This document shows, piece by piece, positions 15,257 through 22,961 of a stretch of DNA of 34,254 nt. The notes under the pieces are model-generated. The model ran no database searches. It was not told where the DNA came from and saw nothing but the letters and a program-made list of their open reading frames with translations. The translations under genes and the position numbers were made by a program. The stretch's first letter is position 1; the number at the start of each line of letters is the position of its first letter. Where the stretch lies: positions 1 to 34,254 of the forward strand of contig JALHRH010000016.1 of the NCBI GenBank assembly GCA_022841565.1, written 5' to 3'. This DNA comes from Mycobacterium sp. (GTDB lineage: Bacteria; Actinomycetota; Actinomycetes; Mycobacteriales; Mycobacteriaceae).

Positions 15257-16510
15257 TCAGGCCGGCACGCCGTTGTCCCTGACTCTTTGGTGCGTTTTGG
15301 CGCCGCGCCACTGCAGCGCTTCCAGAGCGACCGCTACATTGACCGAAGTTTGATCGAGCGGCCTCGGCAGCAGCCGTTGCGCGGACTCGAGCCTGCGCAG
15401 CAACGTGTTGCGGTGTGTGTTGAGGCGCTTCGCCGCACGGGAGGCGTTGCACTGCTCGTTGATGAAAGTCAACAGCGTGGTCTGCAGCTCGGAGCCGGCC
15501 GACTCAAGCTCGCCGAGCGTGCTGGTAATGAACTCGCTTGCGGCATCTGGGTTTTGGGTGATCAGCGCGACGATCTGGACATCGGTGAAGAACGCTACCC
15601 GGTGATCCGACTGCAGGCGCGCCAGCGTGCGCTGGGTGGTCAGCGCCTCGAGGTGGCTGCGGCGGAACCCATCGAGCCCGAATGCATTGGTTCCGACGGC
15701 GATGCGTGCGCCAGGAGCGTCGGCGACCGCCCTCGCAACGTCGTCGACGTCGAGGGCCTTCGCGTCGGAGACCCATACCCAGCGGCTGGCGAGTCCGCCA
15801 ACCATGGTCAACGGTCGCGCCGATCCCGCGGCGCGGCAGAACGCGTCGGCGGCGCGGTCAAGATTGCTGTGGTCGCCGTCGAGCTCGTCGCTCCAGATGA
15901 CGGCAGCGGTGTGTTGTCGGCTCAGGGAGTAGCCCAGCCGCGCCTCGGCACGGTCGCGGCTCATCGGGGCGCCGTCGATGATGAGCCCGACCACTTCGAG
16001 ACGCTCGGCGTGAGTGCCGCGGGTCAGCTCGTCATGCTCCTGTTGTACCTGAGTCGCGATGCCGGCCAGCGTCGCCTCAATGAACTCGTTGACGGACTTG
16101 GCAGAGACGTCCAACAACTCGCGCAGCTCATCGGGATCCGAGGTGAGGTCGAAAGCGATCGACATCCACAGCCGCCAGGCCATGTACTCGCCGATTCGAT
16201 AGATATCGAGCGCCAGCGCGTCCAGTCCGCGACGTACGAGGTCGCGGGCCATCCGCAAGGGCTCGGTGCCGAGATTGGCGGGCACCGGAGCGCCGGGGTC
16301 GCGCAGATTGGCTGCCGCCCAATGCACCAGGTTGGCCCGGTTGGCTTTCTGGATGACCTTTGCGAGCACCGGATCGGCGGCGACTGCGGGGTTGGCCGCG
16401 ATGGTGGCGCGGTCGAGTTGCTCGATCCACTCGGGGCCGGGGTTCAGGGCAATACGCGCTCCCTCGCGAATGAGTTCACGGATGCGCGGCGAGGGTTTTT
16501 GCCATGCCAC
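15257..16510 (-). CDS. PucR-family transcriptional regulator (Rv1194c-like)
   Basis: A 417-residue regulator with a central CdaR/GGDEF-like region and a C-terminal PucR helix-turn-helix (LLTFINEQCNASRAAKRLNTHRNTLLRRLESAQRLL, about 350-390). The N-terminal 160 residues are helical and lack a recognised sensor domain. It corresponds to Rv1194c and is convergent with fadD36, with only 3 bp between the stops. The GTG at 16510 has TAAAAT exactly six bases upstream, a very good leaderless promoter. It is divergent from the PE-PPE pair, so it may control that pair or fadD36; target and effector are not known. Confidence 0.88.
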   Translation of the reverse strand: MAWQKPSPRIRELIREGARIALNPGPEWIEQLDRATIAANPAVAADPVLAKVIQKANRANLVHWAAANLRDPGAPVPANLGTEPLRMARDLVRRGLDALALDIYRIGEYMAWRLWMSIAFDLTSDPDELRELLDVSAKSVNEFIEATLAGIATQVQQEHDELTRGTHAERLEVVGLIIDGAPMSRDRAEARLGYSLSRQHTAAVIWSDELDGDHSNLDRAADAFCRAAGSARPLTMVGGLASRWVWVSDAKALDVDDVARAVADAPGARIAVGTNAFGLDGFRRSHLEALTTQRTLARLQSDHRVAFFTDVQIVALITQNPDAASEFITSTLGELESAGSELQTTLLTFINEQCNASRAAKRLNTHRNTLLRRLESAQRLLPRPLDQTSVNVAVALEALQWRGAKTHQRVRDNGVPA

Positions 16511-16522
16511 GCCACGATTTTA
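16508..16522 (-). promoter_or_regulatory. Leaderless-type promoter of the Rv1194c-like regulator
   Basis: On the minus strand TAAAAT (16522-16517) is followed by six bases and then the GTG at 16510-16508. It is the best -10 match in the window. Confidence 0.6.
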
Positions 16523-16975
16523 AGGGTGGGCAGCTGCCGTTGCACTTCAGTTTTCGGATTGTTAGACGGGATTTAACCTGTAGCCGCCCATGCGTATTCG
16601 CATTGGGGTGCAATCGAAGTCAGGTTCCAATTGGTGAAGCGGCCCTAGCACAACTGCAGCCAGTGCATTGAATGACTTGCAGCACAGTGGATATCAAGGA
16701 GCCGGCGGATGGTAGCCCAGTCGCTCTTGCCGCACCAGATGCGTGTGCTGGAAGTTCAAAGGTGCAGTTTGCACCGTTCTGGATGAGCGGTTGGTGAAAA
16801 TTGGCCTCCCGCCCCCACCCGGGGTGCAGAGTGCACTTCGGCTCAAAGTGATTGGGAAATATCGTCCTATCGCGGCCACGTGCTGCTTGGCAATCATGTG
16901 CACCAGTTTTCGTCACCACCAACGCAGTCCGTGACGAGCACCACAGCCACCAAATCGTCGCGAGGAGCTGAGCGC
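16511..16975. promoter_or_regulatory. 465-bp non-coding region upstream of the PE-PPE pair
   Basis: The longest gene-free stretch of the window; open frames in it have no ribosome sites and resemble nothing known. It contains ATGCG-N4-CGCAT (16590-16603) and two related palindromes: GGTGCA-N3-TGCACC (16761-16775) and GGTGCA-N3-TGCACT (16823-16837), centres 62 bp apart. Single GGTGCA or TGCAC half-sites lie near 16607 and 16541. These look like operator sites for one factor controlling the PE-PPE genes or the divergent regulator. The promoter itself could not be located with confidence. Confidence 0.5.
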
Positions 16976-17275
16976 ATGTCTTTTCTCACTACCCAACCCG
17001 AGATGCTGGCCGCAGCGGCCGAAGTCCTGCAGACCATCGGTGCGGCCACCACCGCGAGTAACGCAGCCGCGGCGGTCCCGACGACCGGCGTCGTCCCTCC
17101 GGCGGCCGACGAGGTGTCGTTGCTCACAGCGGCGCAGTTCGCCACCCACGCAGCGATGTACCAGACGGTCGGTGCCAGGGCCGCCGCGATCTACGACCGG
17201 TTCGTCGCCGCCCTTGCCACCAGCGCAACTTCGTATGCGAGCACCGAAGCCGCCAACGCGGCCGCCGCCCATTGA
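16976..17275 (+). CDS. PE13: PE family protein, PE13-like
   Basis: A 99-residue PE protein consisting of the PE domain only. It starts MSFLTTQPEML with the Pro-Glu pair at residues 8-9, continues in an alanine-rich helical hairpin, and carries the type VII secretion signal YxxxE as YASTE near the C terminus. AGGAG just upstream supports the ATG at 16976. PE proteins are exported as heterodimers with a PPE partner through an ESX system, and the partner gene starts 20 bp downstream. Position and length match PE13 (Rv1195). ESX-5 is the likely exporter because the partner is of the SVP subgroup, but no ESX machinery is encoded here. Confidence 0.93.
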   Translation: MSFLTTQPEMLAAAAEVLQTIGAATTASNAAAAVPTTGVVPPAADEVSLLTAAQFATHAAMYQTVGARAAAIYDRFVAALATSATSYASTEAANAAAAH

Positions 17276-17295
17276 GCCGATAGGAGATTGACGAG

Positions 17296-18465
17296 ATGGA
17301 TTTCGGTGCGTTGCCACCAGAAGTGAACTCCGCGCGGATGTATACCGGCCCGGGCGCCGGCTCCCTACTGGTCGCCGCGGAGATGTGGGAAAGTCTGGCC
17401 GTTGATCTGTATGCGGCGGCGTCGTCGGTTCAGTCAGTGGTTTGGGGGTTGACGGTCGGTCCGTGGGTCGGTTCGTCGGCCGCGTCGATGGCCGCCGCGG
17501 CCTCGCCGTATCTGGCCTGGATAAACGTCACTGCGGCGCAGGTCGAGTTGACCGCCAACCAGGCCAGGGCCACGTCGGGGGCCTTCGAGGCGGCGTTCGC
17601 AATGACCGTGCCGCCTGCCGTGATCACCGAGAACCGCGCCCGGTTGGTGCTGCTGATCGCCACCAACCTGTTCGGCCAGAACACTCCGGCGATTGCGGTC
17701 ACCGAAGCCGAGTACGGCGAGATGTGGGCCCAGGATGCGGCGGCGATGTATGGCTACGCCGGCACCGCGGCCGCCGCGACCGGAACCCTCTCGGTGTTCA
17801 AGGAGGCCCCGGAGATCACCGACGTCGGTGGCCTCGCCGAGCAGGCCGTCGCCGTCGAGCAGGCGACCGACTCCGCTACCGCTACCCAGTTGATGTCGAA
17901 CGTGCCCCAAGCGCTGCAGCAGCTGGCCGCCCCGGCCCAGCAAGGCTCCGCACCGGTGTCGTGGCTGAAAGACACGTGGAAGTCCATCAGCCCGCACCTG
18001 TCACCCATCAGCAACATCGTCTCGATGGTCAACAACGACTTCTCGATGCTCAATTCGGGCGTGTCAATGACGAATACGACGACTTCCCTGATGAAGGGGA
18101 TGGTTCCCGCCGCGGCGAAGGCGGTGGAAGGAGCGGTCGAGGGCGGGACGAAGGCGATCGGGGCGCTGGGCTCCTTGGGCTCCCCGGGCTCCCCGGGCCG
18201 TGTGTTGGCCAGCCTGGGCCGGGCGGCTGCCGTCGGTGAGTTGTCGGTGCCGCAGGGTTGGGCGGCGGCCAACCAGGCCGTCACACCGGCGGCCCGAGCG
18301 CTCACCAACGTGGCCAGTGCGGCCGGAAGCGCGCCGGACCACTTGCCCGGTGGGGTGCCGCTCGGTCAGTGGGGTGGTAGGGCCGGCGGCGCGCTCAGCC
18401 TCAGCAACGTGCTGCGCGTCCCGCCGCGCGCCTATGTCATGCCTCGTAGCCCGGCCGCCGGCTAA
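17296..18465 (+). CDS. PPE18: PPE family protein, PPE18-like (SVP subgroup)
   Basis: A 389-residue PPE protein. The N-terminal PPE domain (about 1-180) starts MDFGALPPEVNS and contains the WxG-type turn VVWGLTVGPWVG. The C-terminal part has the SVP motif GELSVPQGW, placing it in the PPE-SVP subgroup with PPE18/19/60 of M. tuberculosis. Between them lies a low-complexity region with GSLGSPGSPG. It is co-transcribed with PE13 and should be secreted to the surface as a PE-PPE dimer. PPE18 in M. tuberculosis engages host TLR2; whether this orthologue does is inference. In M. tuberculosis esxK and esxL follow, but here a convergent unrelated gene follows. Confidence 0.93.
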   Translation: MDFGALPPEVNSARMYTGPGAGSLLVAAEMWESLAVDLYAAASSVQSVVWGLTVGPWVGSSAASMAAAASPYLAWINVTAAQVELTANQARATSGAFEAAFAMTVPPAVITENRARLVLLIATNLFGQNTPAIAVTEAEYGEMWAQDAAAMYGYAGTAAAATGTLSVFKEAPEITDVGGLAEQAVAVEQATDSATATQLMSNVPQALQQLAAPAQQGSAPVSWLKDTWKSISPHLSPISNIVSMVNNDFSMLNSGVSMTNTTTSLMKGMVPAAAKAVEGAVEGGTKAIGALGSLGSPGSPGRVLASLGRAAAVGELSVPQGWAAANQAVTPAARALTNVASAAGSAPDHLPGGVPLGQWGGRAGGALSLSNVLRVPPRAYVMPRSPAAG

Positions 18466-18486
18466 GGGCGGGCCGGGGCGGCCGCG

Positions 18487-18540
18487 AGGGTGCGCAAATG
18501 TACGGGGACACGCCGTAGTTGTTGGCAATTTGCGCACCTT
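18487..18540. terminator. Long-loop palindrome after the PPE gene (candidate bidirectional terminator)
   Basis: GGTGCGCAAAT (18489-18499) pairs exactly with ATTTGCGCACC (18528-18538); in RNA the stem extends by a G-U and an A-U pair. The loop is 28 nt. It sits between the 3' ends of the PPE gene and the convergent secreted-protein gene. Design and location resemble the element at 5411-5468. Confidence 0.5.
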
Positions 18541-18550
18541 CACGGGAGTG

Positions 18551-18838
18551 CTAGGGCACTAGCGCCCAGAAGGGATGGGTGACCGACCAGACCGGGTGGG
18601 TCAGATCATCGGTGTAGTGGTAGATCGGGTGCGTGGGCGGCGGGGTTGGGTGCATCGGCGCGCCCGCGGCGTGCATCTGCCCCACGTTGGGCTGGCCGGG
18701 CGCACCCGAGGCATGCATCGGCCCCATGTTGGGCTGGCCGGGGGCGGCCACGGCCACGGCCGGTCCGGCCAGAGTTGCGGCCAGTGACAGCCCGGCGGCA
18801 CACAGCACGCCCGCCGACATGACGCGGATCTTGGACAT
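18551..18838 (-). CDS. Small secreted His/Met/Pro-rich repeat protein
   Basis: A 95-residue protein with a Sec signal peptide: MSKIR, a hydrophobic core (residues 6-30) and a probable cut after AVA at 31. The mature part of about 64 residues begins APGQPN and contains two tandem 14-residue repeats, APGQPN-M/V-G-P/Q-MHA-S/A-G (32-45 and 46-59). A tail follows with three Thr-His-Pro triplets and Trp84/Trp91. It holds seven His and four Met, suggesting metal binding (copper or another soft metal), though no known chaperone motif is present. I chose the ATG at 18838 because GGGAG lies about 6 nt upstream; an in-frame ATG at 18871 falls inside an operator. It is divergent from a MarR regulator. 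I do not recognise a named family. Confidence 0.75.
   Translation of the reverse strand: MSKIRVMSAGVLCAAGLSLAATLAGPAVAVAAPGQPNMGPMHASGAPGQPNVGQMHAAGAPMHPTPPPTHPIYHYTDDLTHPVWSVTHPFWALVP
18662..18745 (-). repeat. Two tandem 42-bp units inside the secreted-protein gene
   Basis: Units 18704-18745 and 18662-18703 encode the two 14-residue repeats. They differ at a few bases, giving Met38/Val52, Pro40/Gln54 and Ser44/Ala58, so the duplication is recent enough to be visible in DNA yet diverged. Confidence 0.75.
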
Positions 18839-18858
18839 TTCGTACTCCCTTCGTGCGG

Positions 18859-18882
18859 AACTGTCAATCACGGTTGACAGTT
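18859..18882. promoter_or_regulatory. Palindromic operator 1 in the secreted-protein / marR spacer
   Basis: AACTGTCAA (18859-18867), six bases, then TTGACAGTT (18874-18882): perfect 9-bp arms. On the minus strand a TACAGT -10-like element lies at 18892-18887, so the transcription start of the secreted-protein gene would fall at or in this palindrome. It is a likely binding site for the adjacent MarR protein (inference). Confidence 0.65.
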
Positions 18883-18910
18883 ACGAACTGTAGGACTCAC
18901 CTAGTACCTT

Positions 18911-18926
18911 GTCAATGGTGGTTGAC
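18911..18926. promoter_or_regulatory. Palindromic operator 2 at the marR start
   Basis: GTCAA (18911-18915), six bases, then TTGAC (18922-18926): the same core and spacing as operator 1, centres 48 bp apart. It overlaps the marR start codon and the expected transcription start (TACCTT at 18905-18910). Binding here would give autorepression. Confidence 0.6.
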
Positions 18927-19421
18927 GAACAGAGTCCGCGATCGCCGCAGACAGAGCTCGGTACGGGCATGCGGATGGCCTGGTGGAGCTACGTCACTCG
19001 GGTTGATAAGGATATGGAAGCAGCGGGATTTCCGGAGCGGCGCTTCGCGATGAACTACGTGTTCGCCCTCTATGCGCAGCCGGGACCGATGACGATATCG
19101 GAGATGGGGCGGCAGTTCGACGTCTCACGGCAGGCGGCCAGCAAGCTCGTCGGGGAACTGCGGCGCGACGGCTATGTGGAGACGGAGGCGTCGACCACGG
19201 ACCAACGCGAGAAAGTGGTCGTGCTGACACCGAAGGCGATCGAGTATGTCGCCGCACGCCGGCACGCGGCGGCCGAGCTCGAGCACGCCATCGCCGAACA
19301 AATCGGCGACGCCGGTCTGTCCGAGTTGCAGCGGCTACTCCACGCGGTCGGCGAAGTGTCTACGGCCGGCATCGACTACGACCCCAGCAACGTGTATCGG
19401 TCGCCCAAGCTCTGGGGATAG
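18915..19421 (+). CDS. MarR-family transcriptional regulator
   Basis: A 168-residue winged-helix regulator. The DNA-binding part is ALYAQPGPMTISEMGRQFDVSRQAASKLVGELRRDGYVETEASTTDQREKVVVLTPKA (about 50-108), with recognition helix SRQAASKLVGEL and the wing carrying the conserved D-x-R pair (DQRE). Flanking helices form the dimerisation region. The start is ATG 18915; GTG 18918, 7 nt after TACCTT, or TTG 18909 are alternatives. It is divergent from the secreted His/Met-rich protein gene with two matching palindromes in between, so it probably represses both. The ligand is unknown. It stands where esxK, esxL and IS1081 lie in M. tuberculosis. Confidence 0.9.
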   Translation: MVVDEQSPRSPQTELGTGMRMAWWSYVTRVDKDMEAAGFPERRFAMNYVFALYAQPGPMTISEMGRQFDVSRQAASKLVGELRRDGYVETEASTTDQREKVVVLTPKAIEYVAARRHAAAELEHAIAEQIGDAGLSELQRLLHAVGEVSTAGIDYDPSNVYRSPKLWG

Positions 19422-19515
19422 CTGCGACAGCTGGGCTGGCGCGTACCCGAAATCCCAGCATATGCGCAGCTTTTTCACGGGGGTTGACGGGATTGACGCC
19501 ATAGTCTCGATCGCT

Positions 19516-20868
19516 GTGCGTCGATCATCTGTTGGCCCCTGCGCTTCGCCCATGAGACGGGTGGCACTCGCCTGCCTGGTCGGCTCGGCGGTCGAGTATT
19601 ACGACTTCTTCATCTACGGCACGGCCGCGGCGCTGGTGTTTCCCACCGTTTTCTATCCGCACCTAAGCCCAGCCATGGGCACCGTCGCGTCGATGGGGAC
19701 ATTCGCCACTGCTTTCTTGTCCCGGCCGCTCGGCGCGGCCGTCTTCGGGCATTTCGGAGACCGGTTGGGGCGGAAGAGAACTCTGGTCGCCACCCTGTTG
19801 ATCATGGCGTTGTCCACCGTGCTGGTCGGCCTAGTGCCCGGCAGCGCGACGTTGGGCGTGGCGGCTCCGCTGATCCTGATCACCCTGCGACTGCTGCAGG
19901 GTTTCGCGGTCGGCGGCGAGTGGGCGGGATCGGCCCTGCTGAGCGCGGAGACGGCGCCCGCCGGCCAGCGCGGCCGCTATGGCATGTTCACGGTGATCGG
20001 CGGCGCCATCGCGCTGGTGCTGACCAGTCTGACCTTCCTCGGCGTGAATTTCACTATCGGGGAGGGTAGTTCGGCGTTCATGGCCTGGGGCTGGCGCATC
20101 CCGTTTCTGTTCAGCGGGGTACTGATCGCCATTGCGCTCTACGTGCGCCTGAACATCAGTGAAACCCCGGTATTCGCCCAGCAGGAACCCCAGAATGACA
20201 CTGCTACAACACCATTGGCGCAAGTGTTACGCCTGCAGTGGCGTGAGATCGTGCTGGCCGCCGGCTGTGTGCTGGGCTGTTTCGGCCTGGTCTATCTGGC
20301 CAGCACCTACCTGACCGCTTATGCGCACACGCATCTGAGCTATTCGCGCAACGTCATCCTGTTGGTCGGTGCGCTGGGCGGGCTGACGTGCATCGCATCG
20401 GCAGCCCTGACGTCCACTCTTTGCGATCGGTTCGGGCGCCGCCGCGTCATCATGGTGGGTTGGGCGGTGGGCGTGCCGTGGTCGTTGTTGGTGATGCCGC
20501 TCATCGACTCGGGCAGTGTCAGCCTGTTTGCGGTGGCGATCGCCGGGTTGTTCGCTGTCGACGGCGCCGTCTTCGGACCCGTCACCTCGTTCATCCCTGA
20601 GCTGTTCTCGACTCGGTACCGCTACACGGGCACCGCACTGGCGATCAACCTCGCCGGCATCGTCGGCGGCGCAGTACCACCGCTGCTCGCCGACCCCCTG
20701 GCAATGCTCTACGGCGGCTGGGCGATTGGGCTCATGATGGCGATTCTGGCGCTGGTCAGCCTGGCCGCCACGTACCTCTTACCGGAGACCAACGGGACAC
20801 CACTCGCCGAGCCCGCGAGGCTACCCGTTCAGTTGGCGTGCAGTTCCGCGTTGAGCGTGATGCCCTGA
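19516..20868 (+). CDS. Major facilitator superfamily transporter (Rv1200-like, metabolite:H+ symporter type)
   Basis: A 450-residue, 12-helix MFS transporter of the sugar/metabolite:proton symporter group (ShiA/ProP-like). It contains [17 protein letters not shown] in helix 1, the loop motif [10 protein letters not shown] after helix 2, [19 protein letters not shown] in helix 4, and the second-half [10 protein letters not shown]. It corresponds to Rv1200. Substrates in this group are small organic acids, betaines or similar; the actual one is unknown. I chose GTG 19516, 8 nt after TAGTCT; ATG 19552 is an alternative and matches where homology begins. Its last 40 bp overlap the 3' end of the convergent dapD gene. 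Confidence 0.9.
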   Translation: MRRSSVGPCASPMRRVALACLVGSAVEYYDFFIYGTAAALVFPTVFYPHLSPAMGTVASMGTFATAFLSRPLGAAVFGHFGDRLGRKRTLVATLLIMALSTVLVGLVPGSATLGVAAPLILITLRLLQGFAVGGEWAGSALLSAETAPAGQRGRYGMFTVIGGAIALVLTSLTFLGVNFTIGEGSSAFMAWGWRIPFLFSGVLIAIALYVRLNISETPVFAQQEPQNDTATTPLAQVLRLQWREIVLAAGCVLGCFGLVYLASTYLTAYAHTHLSYSRNVILLVGALGGLTCIASAALTSTLCDRFGRRRVIMVGWAVGVPWSLLVMPLIDSGSVSLFAVAIAGLFAVDGAVFGPVTSFIPELFSTRYRYTGTALAINLAGIVGGAVPPLLADPLAMLYGGWAIGLMMAILALVSLAATYLLPETNGTPLAEPARLPVQLACSSALSVMP

Positions 20869-21782
20869 CCGTCGCGGGACACCACCTCGACCGCACCGGT
20901 CAGCGAATTGCGGCGGAACAGCAGGTTGTTGCCGCCGGACAGGTCCCGAGCCTTGACCGACTCGCCGTCGGGTGTCGCGACTTTGGTGCCTGCGGTGATG
21001 TACAGGCCAGCTTCCACCACGCAGTCGTCGCCCAGTGAGATGCCCAGCCCGGCATTGGCTCCCAGTAGGCAGCGTTTGCCGATCGAAATGACTTGTGCAC
21101 CACCGCCGGACAACGTGCCCATGATGGAGGCGCCGCCGCCGATGTCGGAGCCGTCGCCCACCACGACGCCCGCCGAGATGCGGCCCTCCACCATGGACGC
21201 GCCCAGGGTTCCGGCATTGAAGTTCACGAAACCCTCGTGCATCACGGTGGTACCCGGGGCCAGGTGGGCGCCGAGTCGCACCCGGTCGGCGTCGGCGATG
21301 CGCACCCCCGACGGCAGCACATAGTCGACCATCCGGGGGAACTTGTCGACGCCATAGACCGTCACCGGTCCGAGTCGGCGCAGCCGCGCCCGCACCGCTT
21401 CAAAGCCCTCGACCGCACACGGGCCACGGTTGGTCCACACCACGTTGGTCAGCACCCCGAACAAGCCGCCTACGTTCAGCCCGTGCGGCGCCACTAGGCG
21501 GTGTGACAACAGGTGTAACCGTAGGTAGGCGTCGTAGGCGTCGGCGGCCGCGTCGGTGAGCGAGCCGATGGCCGTGCGGATCGCGATCGTCTCGGTCTGG
21601 CGATCGTCGTCGCGGCCGACGAGCGCACCCAGTTCGGCGGGCACGTCGGACAATGCCAGGCGCGACGTCGCTGTGGTCTCCGACTCGGTGAGCCCGGGTG
21701 CGGGGAACCACGCGTCGAGCACGCATCCGTCAGAGGCGAGGGTCGCCAAGCCAATACCTGCAGCTCCAGTCACGGTCGACAA
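20829..21782 (-). CDS. dapD: Tetrahydrodipicolinate N-succinyltransferase DapD
   Basis: Transfers succinyl from succinyl-CoA to tetrahydrodipicolinate in the DAP/lysine pathway that feeds peptidoglycan. The 317 residues equal M. tuberculosis DapD (Rv1201c) as recalled. The N-terminal domain leads into a left-handed beta-helix of hexapeptide repeats (for example [62 protein letters not shown]), and the C-terminal domain contains [11 protein letters not shown]. The start used is TTG 21782 (STVTGAAG, as in M. tuberculosis). However TACCCT overlaps that TTG and lies 8 nt before a GTG at 21773, so a leaderless GTG start (314 residues) is equally possible. Divergent from dapE. Confidence 0.95.
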   Translation of the reverse strand: MSTVTGAAGIGLATLASDGCVLDAWFPAPGLTESETTATSRLALSDVPAELGALVGRDDDRQTETIAIRTAIGSLTDAAADAYDAYLRLHLLSHRLVAPHGLNVGGLFGVLTNVVWTNRGPCAVEGFEAVRARLRRLGPVTVYGVDKFPRMVDYVLPSGVRIADADRVRLGAHLAPGTTVMHEGFVNFNAGTLGASMVEGRISAGVVVGDGSDIGGGASIMGTLSGGGAQVISIGKRCLLGANAGLGISLGDDCVVEAGLYITAGTKVATPDGESVKARDLSGGNNLLFRRNSLTGAVEVVSRDGQGITLNAELHAN

Positions 21783-21899
21783 GGGTACTTTGACTGGCGG
21801 GCAGACGCCGAATCGCCTCCCCGAGCCCGCGGAAGTACGATTTCGCGTTCCCCCACAAGTGGGAGGTGCCCCCAGCTCGCCGGTTAGGCTGGACCCGTG
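21783..21899. promoter_or_regulatory. Divergent dapD / dapE promoter region
   Basis: For dapE, TAGGCT (21885-21890) is followed by six bases and GTG 21897, preceded by the same CCGGT as at stf0. Between lies a C/G-rich element: CCCAC-AA-GTGGG (21852-21863), followed by AGGTGCCCCC, which can form competing short stems. I have an unverified impression that such CCCCCAC..GTGGGAGGTGCCCCC elements recur in non-tuberculous mycobacterial genomes. Confidence 0.5.
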
Positions 21900-22961
21900 C
21901 TGGACTTGCGCGGGGACCCTGTTGAGCTGACCGCGGCGCTGGTCGACATCCCCAGTGAGTCGCGGGACGAGGCGTGCATCGCCGATGAGGTCGAGGCGGC
22001 CCTGCGCGGGCAGACCAGCGGCTTCGAGGTAATCCGAAACGGCAACGCCGTCCTGGCGCGCACGGCACTGGGCAGGCCGACGCGGGTGCTGCTGGCCGGT
22101 CACCTGGACACCGTCCCGGTGGCCGACAACCTGCCCAGCCGAATCGAGAACGGCGAGCTGCACGGGTGCGGTACCTCCGACATGAAATCCGGCAACGCCG
22201 TCTTCCTGCACTTGGCCGCCACCGTGGCCGAACCGCTGCACGACCTGACCCTGGTGTTCTACGACTGCGAGGAAATCGATTCGGCAGCAAATGGTTTGGG
22301 CCGACTGGAGCGCGAGTTGCCAGACTGGTTGGCGGCTGACGTCGCCATCCTGGGCGAGCCCACCGGCGGCTTCGTCGAGGCTGGTTGTCAGGGCACCTTG
22401 CGCGTCGTCGTCAGCGCCACCGGTACCCGCGCCCATTCGGCGCGTTCCTGGTTGGGGGACAACGCAATTCATAAGCTGGGTGCGGTGCTGGACCGGTTGT
22501 CGGCTTATCCGGCCCGCAGCGTCGATATCGATGGTTGTGGGTATCGGGAGGGTTTGTCAGCGGTGCGCATTGAGGGCGGTGTGGCCGGCAACGTGATTCC
22601 CGACGCCGCCTCGGTCACCGTCAACTTCCGCTTCGCGCCCGACCGGTCGCCGAATGAGGCGCTGCAACACGTTCACGAGGTGTTCGACGGGCTGGACGTG
22701 GCGATCGAACTAACCGACTCGGCCGCGGGTGCGCTGCCCGGCCTGCATGCGCCTGCCGCCAAGTCTCTGATCGAGGCCGCGGGGGGCCGGGTGCGGGCGA
22801 AGTACGGCTGGACCGACGTATCACGGTTCGCGGCGCGGGGCATCCCGGCGCTGAACTACGGGCCTGGCGATCCCAACCTCGCTCATCGCCGCGACGAGCG
22901 GGTGCCGGTCGCCGCGATCACCGCGGCCGCGGACATGCTGCGGGGTTACCTGAGCGGTTAG
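21897..22961 (+). CDS. dapE: Succinyl-diaminopimelate desuccinylase DapE
   Basis: Zinc metallohydrolase of the M20 family that removes succinate from N-succinyl-LL-DAP. The 354 residues match Rv1202 as recalled. Metal and catalytic motifs are present: GHLDTVP with His69 and Asp71, [10 protein letters not shown] with the bridging Asp, and CEEID with the catalytic Glu pair. GEPT follows, then [12 protein letters not shown] in the dimerisation domain, and a late His in [11 protein letters not shown] 21897 is the start, with TAGGCT six bases upstream (leaderless). It is divergent from dapD, which acts two steps earlier. Its stop overlaps the stop of the convergent ATPase gene by 4 bp (TTAG). Confidence 0.95.
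   Translation: MLDLRGDPVELTAALVDIPSESRDEACIADEVEAALRGQTSGFEVIRNGNAVLARTALGRPTRVLLAGHLDTVPVADNLPSRIENGELHGCGTSDMKSGNAVFLHLAATVAEPLHDLTLVFYDCEEIDSAANGLGRLERELPDWLAADVAILGEPTGGFVEAGCQGTLRVVVSATGTRAHSARSWLGDNAIHKLGAVLDRLSAYPARSVDIDGCGYREGLSAVRIEGGVAGNVIPDAASVTVNFRFAPDRSPNEALQHVHEVFDGLDVAIELTDSAAGALPGLHAPAAKSLIEAAGGRVRAKYGWTDVSRFAARGIPALNYGPGDPNLAHRRDERVPVAAITAAADMLRGYLSG

Noticed and set aside
16620..16922. 100-codon minus-strand frame in the PE upstream region
   Set aside because: No ribosome site or leaderless promoter, composition unlike a protein, and it covers the palindromic control region.
21783..22472. Upstream extension of the dapD frame to 547 residues
   Set aside because: The extension overlaps dapE on the other strand and has no family similarity.
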